Shown one piece after another: positions 12,346 through 23,260 of a stretch of 64,000 nucleotides of DNA. Within the stretch, counting starts at the first letter, position 1; the number at the start of each line of letters is the position of its first letter. Below the pieces are notes generated by a model. That model was not told the DNA's origin and did no database searches. It worked only from the letters and a program-made list of their open reading frames with translations. The translations under genes and the position numbers were made by a program. Source of the stretch: Okapia johnstoni (Eukaryota > Chordata > Mammalia > Artiodactyla > Giraffidae); assembly GCA_024291935.2 (NCBI GenBank), contig CM044317.1:59014730-59078729 (forward strand), read 5' to 3'.

Positions 12346-12402
12346 GAGAAGAATGTTCTGTTCCTCATAAGAAGACAGATTTAATGATGTGAAAATTTTA
12401 GT

Positions 12403-12990
12403 GATGTGATAGGAGCTGGGCACTGCTATGTCTTACAGGTTTTATTTTTTACACTATGGCTTACAGTGTTCTTTTCTTGAGGTAATCGAGTTTAGGGCTA
12501 GATTCCAAGTTTCTAGGACATCTTGGTCCCAGGCACCTGGTTTAGAGAAGGTCTGGAAGCAGTGGCATAGCCTTAACAAGGCTGCTGAGCAGCCATGTGG
12601 TGTGGAGTATGTCACTCCAACACTGTGCAGCCTGGTTTCCTCATCAATCAAGCAGTAGTCTTTGACAAGCAGCTTTCAGGGTTATTCCAAGCCTCACATT
12701 CCTGAAGGGGCCCAGAGCCCTTCTGCACATATTCAGGCAGAGCTGAGTCCCCAGACAGCTCTCCACTCTCCTCAGCCCTAGGCTGAATCTAATCAATCAT
12801 GGGGACTCATAGAGGGACCTTGATGTGTGGTCAGGTTTGGCTTTGAATGCTCAGATGTCCCCCGCCACGGCCAGAGCCTGCATCATGAATATTATGAGAG
12901 TTTTACCAATGGGAGCAGGGCATTGCTACGTCCTACAGTTTTTTATTTTTTTACACTATGGCTTAAAGCACTTTCTTACTGTGGTTTTCA
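12403..12990 (+). repeat. Local direct duplication, ~75 bp arms
   Basis: Segments at about 12412-12485 and 12910-12985 align with roughly four in five bases matching, including the shared 12-mer TTTTACACTATG preceded by a T-rich run. The arms are about 500 bp apart. No known interspersed family is recognised in them, so a local duplication or an unnamed repeat are both possible. Confidence 0.7.
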
Positions 12991-13154
12991 GAAGACTTGA
13001 CTATGTCCTCCACTTCCCTCTGTTGCTAAAATGAAGAGTAACTTATGATCTGGCTCAACCAGCCCAGGCATTTATAACCTGCTTTGGTCTTGAGCCACCT
13101 CCTCTCTCGCCACACCTCAGCTCCATTCCTCTCATGCTCTACCCTAGGGTTGCT

Positions 13155-13201
13155 AGAACAGCTAGGGTCTCTAGCTGTTCTCCTCCTGAACTGCTAGAGA
13201 C
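13155..13201. other. Two competing hairpins
   Basis: Stem 1: AGAACAGCTAG (13155-13165) pairs with CTAGCTGTTCT (13171-13181) over a 5-base loop, 11 perfect pairs. Stem 2: GTCTCTAGC (13167-13175) pairs with GCTAGAGAC (13193-13201), continued inward past one T/T mismatch by GTTC/GAAC. The two share 13171-13180 and so cannot both form. This is direct sequence symmetry; a function is not implied. Confidence 0.8.
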
Positions 13202-13850
13202 GAGGAAGTTAAGAAGAAAACAAACATAAGAACAAACCTCCCATCCTCCTAAACAAAAGTTACTCGGAAATCACCATAGTAACAAATCACCAGTTTCCAA
13301 CTATCTTGAGTCCCTTGCATTCTCCTCGATTTGCACACATCCTTTTATCTACACTCAGCCCTACCTCCAGCCTTTGTTCAGCAGACACATTCTGATTCTC
13401 TCTACATGACAGGAGCTGTGCAAGGACCTGTGGATATAAAGTCAAGTATACAAGGCCCTGCCTTCGAGGCGCTTGTATATACTTAGGAGGGAGATAAGCC
13501 ACTGAATCAATGGACTTGGGTTGGGGAGTGAGTGCAGAGGGAGTCCCAAATCACCCAGGTTAGCAGCTATGAAGGTGACTGGACACTGGCCCAGGTGAGG
13601 AGCGGGTGGGCTGCTCATGGAGAGCAGAGGTGTGTTATGGCACAGCTCTAAGTGGCTAACTTGACTGGTCACATATTTACAGAGCACTGGAACATGTGCT
13701 GGGCATATTGTGAGGCTCTGGGCTACAGAATGAAGGTACCTCTGGCTAAAAAAAGCTTATAGCTTAATGGAATGGATGTGCGCAGCTCAAAAGGTGGCTG
13801 GAAATGAAGCCAGATCATAAACAACTACCTGTCTGTTCTATGGCGTGTTC
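13202..13850. other. Sequence with a possible ancient repeat
   Basis: 13400-13500 and 13690-13770 resemble the very old 'gctctgggctacagaatgaa ... agcttatagcttaatgg' type of mammal-wide repeat. Otherwise nothing is recognised. Confidence 0.3.
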
Positions 13851-13854
13851 ACTA

Positions 13855-14075
13855 TGGTGCCCAAGGCACTGCTACGTGCAATAAGCAAATTATCTCATTC
13901 GATCCATCCACAGCCTGTGAACTGGGAATTATCATCATTGGCACTGTTTTACAGATGCAGGAATAAGTACAGGAACGTCAAGCTACTTGCCCAAGGACTC
14001 ATAGCTCCATTGACTTCGATTTTAACCCATACCTGACTGAATCTAAGATACATATCCCTAACCATGCGCTAGCAG
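13855..14075 (-). mobile_element. MIR SINE
   Basis: A reverse MIR with 'ccaaggcactgctacgtgc', 'cactgttttacagatgcagg' and 'caagctacttgcccaaggac' in order. Confidence 0.75.
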
Positions 14076-15220
14076 GCTAAAGCATTTATACATTATCCAG
14101 CTGATACTTATCCGGTAGTTAGTGGGAGTGAAACTGGGTCTTGATAGACAGAGTGAAATGGGGAAGAGAAAAGAGCAGTGCAGGGGAACCAGTGAGCCAG
14201 ACCACAGTGGGAAGGGAGTGCACACAGGTGGGACGGAGAGGCATCTGAGTATAACATTTGACTTTCTCAGCTGGACAAATAACTCTATCCATTCTAGCTA
14301 CCTGCCTATGCTTAATTCATACCTCATAAATCATCTCAAACTGTAGCAAAGCTGCAGCTTTGGTTGCATGTGAGAATAAAGACCTGAATGCATATTGAAG
14401 TAGAGGCAATTTCTATGGGACTGTGTAAGTTACATTTTCTGAGAGCCCTGTCAAAGAAAGAATCCCAAGATCTCTAGGGGCTGGTAGGAGTGGGAGATGG
14501 AAAACAGACAAAAGAGACAGACATCTGCAATGCAAGACATCTGAAGAAAAACAACTGCCCACTAAAAAGGGGATGATACAGCTAATATCCAACAATGCCC
14601 TCCAACATCCACAAGAGAAGTCTGAAGAAGGTGCTAAGGTTAGCAGTGCAGGGCAGTGTAAAGTAAACAGGGGCACACCAAAGCCTCCGATTTTGCATAG
14701 TTTACTCCATCAAGTCAAACATGATCATTTTCATCATGATGCAGAAGCAGCAGTTCTATCTCAGTTTTGTATGATATTTGTACTATGAACAAATTCTTTG
14801 GGCCAGTGTCAGAAGACGGCCCATGTTTTAGCCATGACAGCTCTGCTTACATCTACAGGCTTACCACGGTCAGAGGATGGAAACTCCTGCTCGTCCACCA
14901 GCAATCGTCACCCATGGGCAGCTCTGAGCTGTGGTGAACTGTCCTGGCGCCAAGCAGGGCTGGCCTGTCCCCAGCATTCACGCTGAGCCCCTGGGGAGCT
15001 GCCTTACAGACTCCAGGTAACGATGACCCTGAGTGTGGTTTCATACTCGGTCCCAGTTCTGGTTCAATACAACTCAGATGGACTCAGCGAGTCACAACAG
15101 TATGTGCTTGGAGTGAGCTCAGACAATTGCCTTGCATAATTCTTTTTGACAAAGACTGACCCAACATGCTGATTAGCAAAAGCAGCCCACGTGAAAAAAG
15201 AATAGTCCTGGGTATACGCA
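14076..15220. other. Unique sequence, no gene seen
   Basis: No repeat or exon is recognised. Short frames of 60-90 codons occur on both strands only. Confidence 0.5.
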
Positions 15221-15225
15221 GCCTA

Positions 15226-15460
15226 TGCATGCACGTGTGCTAAGTCGCTTCAGTCATGTCCAACTCTTCATGACCCCATGCACTGTAACCCACAGGCTCC
15301 TCTGTCCATGGGATTCTCCAGACAAGAATACTGGAGTGGGTTGCCATTCCCTTCTCCAGGGGATCTTTCTGACCCAGGAATCGAACCCACATCTCTTACA
15401 TCTCCTGCGCTGTTAGGTGGGTTCTTTACCACTAGCACCACCTGGGAAGCCCCATAAGAG
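15226..15460 (-). mobile_element. Bov-tA SINE
   Basis: A complete reverse copy ending in the tRNA head 'accacctgggaagcccc'. Likely target-site duplications are gcctatgc (15221-15228) and gcctatac (15461-15468), 7 of 8 matching. Confidence 0.95.
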
Positions 15461-15468
15461 GCCTATAC

Positions 15469-15945
15469 CCCCTGGGTGTTCTCTGTTCCATCAAGTTTCT
15501 TTAATTTGGACAACCATTACCTGAATGCCCTCCCCTCTATATCCCACCCCATTTCCTAACCATCCTGCTTTTCTTCTAAGATTTGCATTTTCTATGTAGG
15601 TTCCATTGCTAAAATTAAAATGTTGCTAAAAAATATTAGTGATTATATAGACTATTTCCTGCCTTCCAAACCTGGTGTGCTGTTTAATAACTTTATTTTT
15701 CTTAATTTTACGTCAATGGTTTTAAGTCTGTTTCTCTTCTCAAATCTTGCTGGTTAATCCTTCCTGCCATTCTTCTTTCTTTTGTGCCTCAAGCATCTGA
15801 CTCTTCTCCAGCTTAAAATGAGAGTTCGAATAAATTTCTCTCTTTTTTGACCCTGCTTCCCCCTGGAAAATAAGCAATTTTACCACTTTATTGGTACCAG
15901 AGCATTTTTGCTTTCTCACTTAGGCCAGGTGACAAAAGTATCATT
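15469..15945. other. T-rich unannotated sequence
   Basis: Pyrimidine-rich with no recognised repeat or exon. Confidence 0.45.
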
Positions 15946-15949
15946 CATT

Positions 15950-16225
15950 TCCAAACCAGACCAAACCTCACCTACCCCCAAACTCCTTTTCTATACTGTA
16001 ATTCCAACACAAAGGAGTAAAACTACTGGCAGAAATTTCAGTCTGCCAATACCAACTACTAGTGAAACTGAAGAACAACTGAATTCACATATACTGCTGC
16101 TTGGATGTAAACTGGTTACAACTATTCTGGAAAAACAATTTTGCATTATTTAGTGAAGATGAAAATGAATCTATCTGATAAGCAGTAATTCCACTCTTAG
16201 GCATGTATGCCTAAAGAAACATGCC
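15950..16225 (+). mobile_element. L1M fragment
   Basis: 'tgtaaactggttacaactat', 'ttgcattatttagtgaagat' and 'agcagtaattccactcttag' match the L1M 3' region in order. The part before 16070 is weak. Confidence 0.6.
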
Positions 16226-16362
16226 CACTGAACTTGGGATTATGTGTGCTCCGCAGGTCTGGTAAGCCCAGGAATCTGTGTCTTTATAGCTCCGCAGGTG
16301 ATGTATGGGCCTCACTCCACTGAAAGGGTCTGGGATTGAAGGTTCACAATTTCAGCTCAAAC

Positions 16363-16659
16363 CTGTCTTTGGAGCCTGGTCCTGTGTCTGCAGCCACAGG
16401 GGAGGGGTGATGGGAAAGGCACAGCAAGCCTGAGGTTTATGTGGCCATCCTTGGGGTGCTGATCCCTGGTCAAAGACCGCTAGAGTCCAAGATCTGGGCA
16501 AATTCACTGTTGCATCCTCCTCTTCCTTCTCTGGTTGCCTGAATGAGCTTTGGCTTATAAGGTGCTTGGAATCAGCATCATTGGCCTCATCATCTTCATC
16601 TTCAGCAGAAGGCCCAGAGCTGTCCACCCCGTCAGGAGGCTGCCCTGGATGGGTGCTTT
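16363..16659 (-). other. Candidate acidic exon or pseudo-exon
   Basis: The minus strand carries an open frame from about 16699 down to 16352. It includes AESTHPGQPPDGVDSSGPS, then a strongly acidic EDEDDEANDADSKHL, then QSSFRQPEKEEED. A plausible acceptor (tttcctcattgcag, AG at 16660-16661) and donor (CAG|gtttga, after 16363) would bound a 297-bp exon that is open throughout. I do not recognise the protein. The frame may be a diverged pseudogene or chance, and no neighbouring exon was found to splice to. Confidence 0.2.
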
Positions 16660-16739
16660 CTGCAATGAGGAAACCCCGGGGTGACTCAGGAGGTAAGGCT
16701 TAAGTGTGAGCCCTGGTAAAGAGCCCCGGTTTTCCCTTC

Positions 16740-16880
16740 ACACACAGGTGGTGTGTGTCCCCTCTGTGAACTCTCTCTCCATGGGCATCGTGTTTGTGAT
16801 CCTTGGGAGACTGAGGCCAACACAAGTACAATGTCTGGTGCAACCTGGCCCTTAATCAACACTTTTGAATGACGATAAAC
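16740..16880 (+). mobile_element. Possible L2 tail
   Basis: 'gtacaatgtctggtgcaacc' and 'taatcaacacttttgaatga' resemble the L2 terminus only loosely. Confidence 0.3.
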
Positions 16881-17720
16881 AAGACGTGAGATAATGAACC
16901 TCTCCTAAAGAAGCGAAGGGAACTTTCTACCTCCCTGTGTGATGGTGCCTCCGTCAACCTCACCTCTGTTCATTCCTCCCCTTGATGCCAAGAACGGCTT
17001 CCACCATCTCTAAAGACAAATGGGGAAAGTGCACAGACCGGCTAGAAGGTCTCTTCCCATAATCTTCCAATTTTGAAACTGAAATGTCCTGAGGCCAAAG
17101 TCCTGATTACCATGGAGCCTATTGTTCTTTTAGATTTAAAACTATCTTCACGGTGTCAACAGTTCTATATATTTCTCTGGGCACCTGAAACCTGCCCTGT
17201 TATTCAGCATCAGTTAGGTACTGAGGGTGGAAGCAATTTATTTCACTTAAATTACTAGCTCATAATTATGTTCTAGCAAGATGCGCAGGTGTGGGAGACA
17301 GTGTTCTGTAGGGAGGAAACCAAAGGGATGATCTGATGTAAATGTAAGTGGGGTTTGGACTGGGTTTCCAGGAGGCCACACAGAGCCCATCTCCACAGGA
17401 CAGGGCCTTATTTCCACGGCCCTGTCAGGATTCTGTCTCACGTGGGTGTGTGGTCCCTACTGGAGCTGCCTGCTGCCCACCCAGATGACCGTCTCAAGGG
17501 AGGCCCAGACTAGGCAGTTCATTACTCGGGCATGTGGGAGAGAAACAGGAGTGATTCTTCTGGTAATGGTTTTAATTCCACTCCTTCAGTTCTGAGATGG
17601 TTTCCTCATTCTTATCCTCTTCTTCCTCCTCCTCATGCCTCATCACCTCAGGGTATCAGTGTAGAAAGCCATGAGTGAGGGAAGAGTGTGTTTTGTGTAG
17701 GTCACTAAAATTATTCTGCT
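16881..17720. other. Unannotated sequence with acidic open frame
   Basis: No repeat is recognised. On the minus strand, 17587-17667 reads YPEVMRHEEEEEEDKNEE and then TISELKEWN before a stop. The GA-rich base composition alone could produce this. Confidence 0.35.
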
Positions 17721-17721
17721 T

Positions 17722-17756
17722 TACGACTGAGCGACTGAACTGAACTGAACTGATAC
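17722..17756 (+). mobile_element. Extremely truncated BovB tail
   Basis: Only the last ~35 bp of a BovB or BovB-derived SINE are present: CGACTGAGCGACTG followed by AACTG repeats. It abuts the Bov-tA that starts just downstream. Confidence 0.75.
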
Positions 17757-17950
17757 CTTGTAAAAGGTGCATGCATCTTCAGTTGCTAAGTCATGTCTGA
17801 CTCTTTGTGACCCCATGGACTGGAGCCCGCCAGAATCCGTGAGGATTCTCCAGGCAAGAATACTGGAGTGGGTTGCCATTTCCTACTCCAGGGGCTCTTC
17901 CCAACCCAGGGGTGGATTCTTTACTATTCAGCCACAAGGGGAGCCCAAGA
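17757..17950 (-). mobile_element. Bov-tA SINE
   Basis: A reverse copy with a small internal deletion in the head. Flanking cttgtaaaa (17757-17765) and cctgtaaaa (17951-17959) look like a target-site duplication with one mismatch. Confidence 0.93.
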
Positions 17951-18301
17951 CCTGTAAAATGTAATTATGTCAATTAAAAAAATAAGAATAAACACACCCT
18001 ACTATTAATTACTAATAGGAAGTATACTGATAACTGACCATCTTTTGTTCTAAAGATAGGAAACATCAGTTTCATATGGTTCAGATTAGTAGAAAGCACC
18101 CAGACCATTATTTGCCCATAAAATAGATGCTCAGTAAGATACAGATGTAACAGGCACATGTATGTGAGGACAGAGGAATGCTGGAGCCCGAGGGTTCTCT
18201 CGGGGTCATGACCGGGCTTTCTAGCCCAGGCACAAATGAGAGCTCTGACTTCCTGGCAGCCTAGGAGACAGACGGTCAGTCTGCTGTGATTGGAGATCAG
18301 T

Positions 18302-18598
18302 CACATGGATTACAGAGAAGGCAATGGCACCCCACTCCAGTACTCTTGCCTGGAAAATCCCATGGACGGAGGAGCCTGGTAGGCTACAGTCCATGGGGTC
18401 GCTAAGAGTCGGACACGACTGAGCAACTTCACTTTCACTTTTCCCTTTCATGCACTGGAGAAGGAAATGGCAACCCACTCCGGTGTTCTTGCCTGCAGAA
18501 TCCCAGGGACGGCGGAGCCTGGTAGGCTGCCGTCTGTGGGGTCGCACAGAGTTGGACATGACTGAAGCAACTTAGCAGCAGCAACAGCACATGGATTA
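18302..18598 (+). mobile_element. BOV-A2 dimeric SINE with perfect TSD
   Basis: Two related BovB-derived monomers are joined by 'cttcactttcacttttccct'. The left starts 'agaaggcaatggcacccca', the right 'ggagaaggaaatggcaaccc'. It ends in AGCAGCAGCAACAG. The duplication cacatggatta is exact at 18302-18312 and 18588-18598, so the insertion is intact and fairly recent. Confidence 0.97.
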
Positions 18599-20760
18599 GG
18601 GATAACACTTGATGAGCTTAACTGAATAGCCAACAAAATGAGTTATTCTGATAAATAAAAAAGAAAATGAATTAGAGAGAAAGCTGAATTTCTGCCTGAT
18701 CTTTCTTTGGTTTTAACTCAGGAAAGACTCTACTGCCTACAGTTTTCAAAAGGCATGACAACAGTCATACAATACTCACATTATTTAATGTTAGCTGGAA
18801 GGTGGAGATGGTGGGTTACTTATCTTTTAGAGAGAAAAAGGAGCTTTTAGAGCAACTCTTGGGTTAAAAATCTCAGTCTGAATCTCACCGTCAAAGGGGC
18901 AATTTCAGGGGTCACTAAAACAAAGACACTTCAGTTGAAAAGCATTTTGGCATGCAATAAGCTAATTTCCACCTAAATAAAATATTCTAGCACAGACTTT
19001 TCAGAAGTCTTACTCTGATGACAGATAACACAGGGAAGAGTACATGGATCTCAGAACAAAAGGGGCTATATTTAGCTCCATGACTTTCTCAAAACCATGA
19101 AGGGACAGTTCTGAAAGCCCTGGCATTCTCACCAATCTTCTTGGCCTGGACTGTCATGAAATCATCTCAAAGGGAATAAGGAACAGGTGGGTTTGTGGTG
19201 GCCACATTCCAATTCCTACATTCATTCTATGGATCACTTCCATGGCTCCATGAATCATCATCAGCATCTCTCATAAGATCGTTGGGCCACAGGGCCTGAG
19301 TCTCCTGACTGCAGGATCTCCTCCAACACACAGGGACATTCTGGACCAGTGGGGCTGCTGGATCCAATCAGATGCTGGATGCTGGGAGGGAGGGCTACCA
19401 TCTCAGAGTCACCTGGGCCTTCTCCTTTACCCATGCTGACATAAGGGCAGGGGACTCTGCCAGCCAGATGAGACAGGAACCCTCTGACCAGAACTGGGTG
19501 ATCTGGAGGGATATAGCTTTGCAACATTTTGGGTTGACTGTTTTTGGACTTGTGGCTTTTGGTGATGGTGATCTTTCTTGCTAATCATGTACCTATTGTT
19601 CTATATGCTCCACTCTTGTTTGCTGCAAATAGGCTCAATGGAAAGGAGGAAATGACAGAGGAAAAAGACACTTTGCTTGGCAGCACCTGCAGACTCTCTG
19701 GAGCGCAGATGGTGGCCCCAGCTCCATGGCGTGATGGGCTGCCCAGCCCAGGAACTGTGGGAGGCTGACACCAGCTGTAGGGGAGGTCTGTGCATCCAAG
19801 GCCAGCGATGTCATGAGCACACAGCCCTGCATTTGAGAGGTGGGAGGACAGTGGCTCCTACAACACACAGAGGTTCCCTCTTGTTCTCAATTAGCTCCTG
19901 ACTTCTGAGTAGAGACCAGGGGCTGGCTGGGAGTAAGGAAACCAAAAGATGAAACTGAAAACTTACTTGTCACTTGAATTTTCACTTTTGGATACTGGCC
20001 AATGGTTCTTTAATTTGAGATAAAAACAAAAAACACAGAACTCCAATGCTAACTTTGAGTCCTCCAGTTCTCCTGAGAAGGTAGAGAGAATGAAAAGAGT
20101 TTGAGCAGATCAGAGAGAATAAATGGCCACTGTTGGGCACACAAGATTAGGCCAGTTAGACCCCCACCATGTTCCTGGTAAATCCTGCGTCAGACCCAGG
20201 CCACCCTCCTGGTAACAACCAGCAGGGCGACTGAGCAGGACCAGGAAATGCAAACTGATCACTGCCAATCATGAGCAGGGAGCTTAAGACAACCCCCACC
20301 CCCCCACCCCGCCAGGCCTCCTAAGTGAAGGACATGGGTCTCAGACCCATGTATTTCTCATTTTCTCATTTACTTGAGAAAACAGTGGACACACACGCAG
20401 TGTTACTATGTAGCTAACAATTAAGTTAGTGATGTCACTTTGTAACAGAATAAGTAAAAACAGATTCAAATCTAGAGACAAATCATTCTTTTTTTATATT
20501 TTTTTCCTATAAAAAGTGCCAGGGTCAGGTCTAAGAGTGAGGCACTTGACCTGGGGGGGAAGTGTAAAGAGATGTCAAAAAGCTCAGCAGTCAGGATAAA
20601 TAAGATTGCATTGAAGTATTATTTATTTTGATTACTGAGGTTTTTTTGCGGGGGGTGGGGGGGGGCACACTTAAATCATGCGCCCTAGGATGTTGCCTCA
20701 TTTGCCTCTCTCTGGTCCCAGTCTGTTGAAGTTCATCAGCAAACGTGTTAACTGACTAGG
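18599..20760. other. Unique sequence with two G-rich motifs
   Basis: No repeat family or exon is recognised over about 2.1 kb. A C-rich run at 20294-20312 and a G-rich run at 20650-20666 are quadruplex candidates on opposite strands. Opposed open frames at 19261-19901 show no family resemblance. Confidence 0.5.
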
Positions 20761-20762
20761 GG

Positions 20763-20981
20763 TGCATATGTGCTAAGTCATTTCAGCGGTTTCTCTTTGT
20801 GACACTATGGACTGTAGCCCGCCAGGCTCCTCTGTCCATGGAATTCTTCAGGCAAGAATACTTGAGTGGGTTGCCATTCCCTGCTCCAGGGGATCTTTCT
20901 GACACAGGGATCAAACTTGTATCACCTACGTCTCCTGCACTGCAGGAGGATTCTTTCCCGCTGAGCTACCGGGGAAGCCCA
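20763..20981 (-). mobile_element. Bov-tA SINE
   Basis: A full reverse copy through the tRNA head 'gagctaccggggaagccc'. No clear target-site duplication is seen. Confidence 0.93.
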
Positions 20982-21041
20982 GTTACAAAATTATAGGGGA
21001 AACTAACCAATAGATTGAAGAAAGATTCTTCAAATGCAGTC

Positions 21042-21262
21042 TCAGCTCAGTTCAGTTGCTCAGTCATGTCCTCCTCTCCAGGACCCCATGGACCGCAGCA
21101 CGCCAGGTCTCCCTGTCCATCACCAACTCCCAGAGTTTACTCAAACTCATGTCCATTGAGTCGGTGATGCCACCCAACCATCTCATCCTCTGTTGTCCCC
21201 TTCTCCTCCTGCCTTCAATCTTTCCCAGCATCAGGGTCTTTTCAGATGAGTCTACTGTTGGC
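21042..21262 (-). mobile_element. BovB (RTE) LINE 3' end
   Basis: The reverse BovB terminus. On the minus strand it still encodes the end of the BovB reverse transcriptase reading frame ([18 protein letters not shown], then [17 protein letters not shown]). It is 5'-truncated and cannot be autonomous. Confidence 0.95.
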
Positions 21263-21530
21263 CAAAGATTTGCACTTCTAGGAGTTACCCTAAGCAAAGA
21301 ACAAGGATGCACACAGAGGTTTCACAATACTCAGAGTGTTACTCATGATAATAACAAATTGGACACAATCTAGCTATTCACCACCACAGGTGATTAACAA
21401 AATACAGTATCACACTAGATTTCTATGCAGCCATTAAAAAGATAATGTGGCAAAATATCAATAAACTTGGGAAATGTTCATTATTCAAAGTCGAGGGAAA
21501 CACACATATTACAAAACACTAGATAGACAT
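21263..21530 (+). mobile_element. L1M fragment
   Basis: 'cttctaggagttaccctaag', 'tcatgataataacaaattgg' and 'ctatgcagccattaaaaaga' follow the L1M order. The preceding BovB insertion cuts its left side. Confidence 0.7.
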
Positions 21531-21544
21531 ACACTCCTATCTCT

Positions 21545-22045
21545 CCTACTTTCATTCTCATCCTCTATAATCCATCCTCTACATGGCAATTGCAGTGATA
21601 CATATTTTTTAAGTTAGTCTTAAAATGAAATCCTAGTACATTTAGAGTAAATTTAAAACTATACAGCCTTCCCTGCTTGGTCCCTATCTGTCTGGCCTCC
21701 TCTGCTACAGCCTCCCTTTCATGCCTCTTTGGGCTGCCTTCAGGGCCTCTGCACAAGCTTTTCCCTTTGTCTAAAATGCTCTCCCCACAAATTCCCATAG
21801 CTGGCTCCTTCCTGGCATCAACTCTCAACTGGCCTCTGCCTTGTCACTCTATCATATCACTCTGTTCTATCTCCTTCATAGCACTTAAGATTGTCAGTAA
21901 TGACCTTATTTACTTATTTTCTTATTTACTGTCTATCTCCCTCAGTGAGAATGAGAGCCCCATGGAGGCTTTTCCTGACTGTTCACTGTGTACCCACAGG
22001 GCCCCCAGATATGCCTGGCACAGACAGACACCTAGCAGATAGATG
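21545..22045 (+). mobile_element. L2 LINE 3' end (long)
   Basis: About 500 bp of L2: 'gggcctctgcacaagctttt', 'ctttgtctaaaatgctctcc', 'ctccttcatagcacttaag', 'gagaatgagagccccatgg', then 'gatatgcctggcacagacag'. This is the best-preserved L2 in the window. Confidence 0.85.
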
Positions 22046-22059
22046 ATGAATGACCATGA

Positions 22060-22165
22060 GGAGATGTTTATACTTGTACACATAGATTATATACATATAC
22101 ATGTGCATATGTGTACACATAGATCAATACATATACACTTGCATTTACATGCATATGGATATAGT
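22060..22165. repeat. AT/GT-rich microsatellite-like tract
   Basis: Irregular 'acatatacat', 'gtgcatatgtgtac' steps form an impure (CATATA)-like low-complexity stretch. Confidence 0.7.
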
Positions 22166-22307
22166 TTACCAAAAAATGTACTGGGAGAGCATAGTACAAA
22201 AGAAATCTCTGGATACCGAGATTCTAGATGGTTCTAAATTTCTTCATTTTGCTTTTTTTTTCATTTTGTAACAATAATAATGTGCTACTTTGGAAATAAT
22301 GTGCTGT

Positions 22308-22502
22308 GCTTTTAGATGCTCAGTCATGTCTGACTCTTTGCAACCCATGGACTGTAGCCAGCCAGGCTCCTCTGTCCATGGGGATTCTATAGGCCAGAAT
22401 CTTGGAGTGGGTTGCCATTCCCTCCTCCAGGGGATCTTTCCAACCCAGGGATCGAACCCAGATCTCCCACATTGCAGGAGGATTCTTTACTGTCTGAGCC
22501 AA
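22308..22502 (-). mobile_element. Bov-tA SINE
   Basis: A reverse copy; the outermost tRNA-head bases ('ccagggaagccc') are missing at the right end after 'actgtctgagcc'. Confidence 0.93.
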
Positions 22503-22740
22503 GTTATTTTCTCTCTGTTTGTTTTTTAGAATACGGTCACTAAGAAAATGCTGCCTGACTATAACTGGATTGAGACCAGAACTACAGCATGCCAGAATCA
22601 GAAGAGCTCTCAGAAGTTATTTGGTTCAATCTCACTTCTCATCCCAGAGGTGGAGCGGCTGAGGCCCAATGTGGAGAAATGGCTGCTGGTTTACGTAGCA
22701 GAACATGTAAAACACTAGTCTGGTATTCTTTTCACAACAC

Positions 22741-22914
22741 CAGTGGTTCTCCAACTTCATATGAGAATGGTCTGGAATGCTTGCGCAGATAGGCTGAGGG
22801 GCCTCATCACCAAGTTCCTGCATCCGTGACTTTGGGTGGGGCCTGGGAACCTGCATTTCTGACAAGTCTAAGATGATTCCGGAACGACTGGTCTGGGGCT
22901 GCACTGAGAACCAC
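22741..22914 (+). mobile_element. hAT-Charlie MITE (MER20/MER58-like)
   Basis: Ends CAGTGGTTCTCCAAC and GCACTGAGAACCAC form hAT-type inverted termini. The interior 'ggggcctgggaacctgcatt' is typical. The exact MER family is uncertain. Confidence 0.7.
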
Positions 22915-23064
22915 AAGGCCGTGCCATGCTGTTTCTCATGACTCCCTTAGAAACGTGTCATTCTTTTTGTAGAAATGGTACTAATTAAAACAATACCTTC
23001 AGCCAAAGAATTCATAGGAAACCCTATCTTTTAGGCTTCCTCCCAGAAGTTTCTACAAAAAGGA

Positions 23065-23260
23065 AAGGAAACAATTTTGAGAGCCTACTCTACACCAGGC
23101 ATTGTGCTAGGTATCTACGTTTTGTTTGTGTAATCCATTTTACTGTAGAAAGCCTAAACTCAAGGAGATTAAGGAGTTTGCCTAAGAGCACACAGCTAGG
23201 AGTGTTGGGGTCAGATTTCAAAACCATGACTCTCTGACTATAAAGTCCATGCTTATTCAT
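23065..23260 (-). mobile_element. MIR SINE
   Basis: 'caccaggcattgtgctaggt', 'taaggagtttgcctaagagc', and 'acagctaggagtgttggggt' are in the reverse MIR order. Confidence 0.75.

Noticed and set aside
21064..21312. Arg-rich 82-codon minus-strand frame as a host gene
   Set aside because: It is the C-terminal end of the BovB reverse transcriptase frame on a truncated LINE copy.
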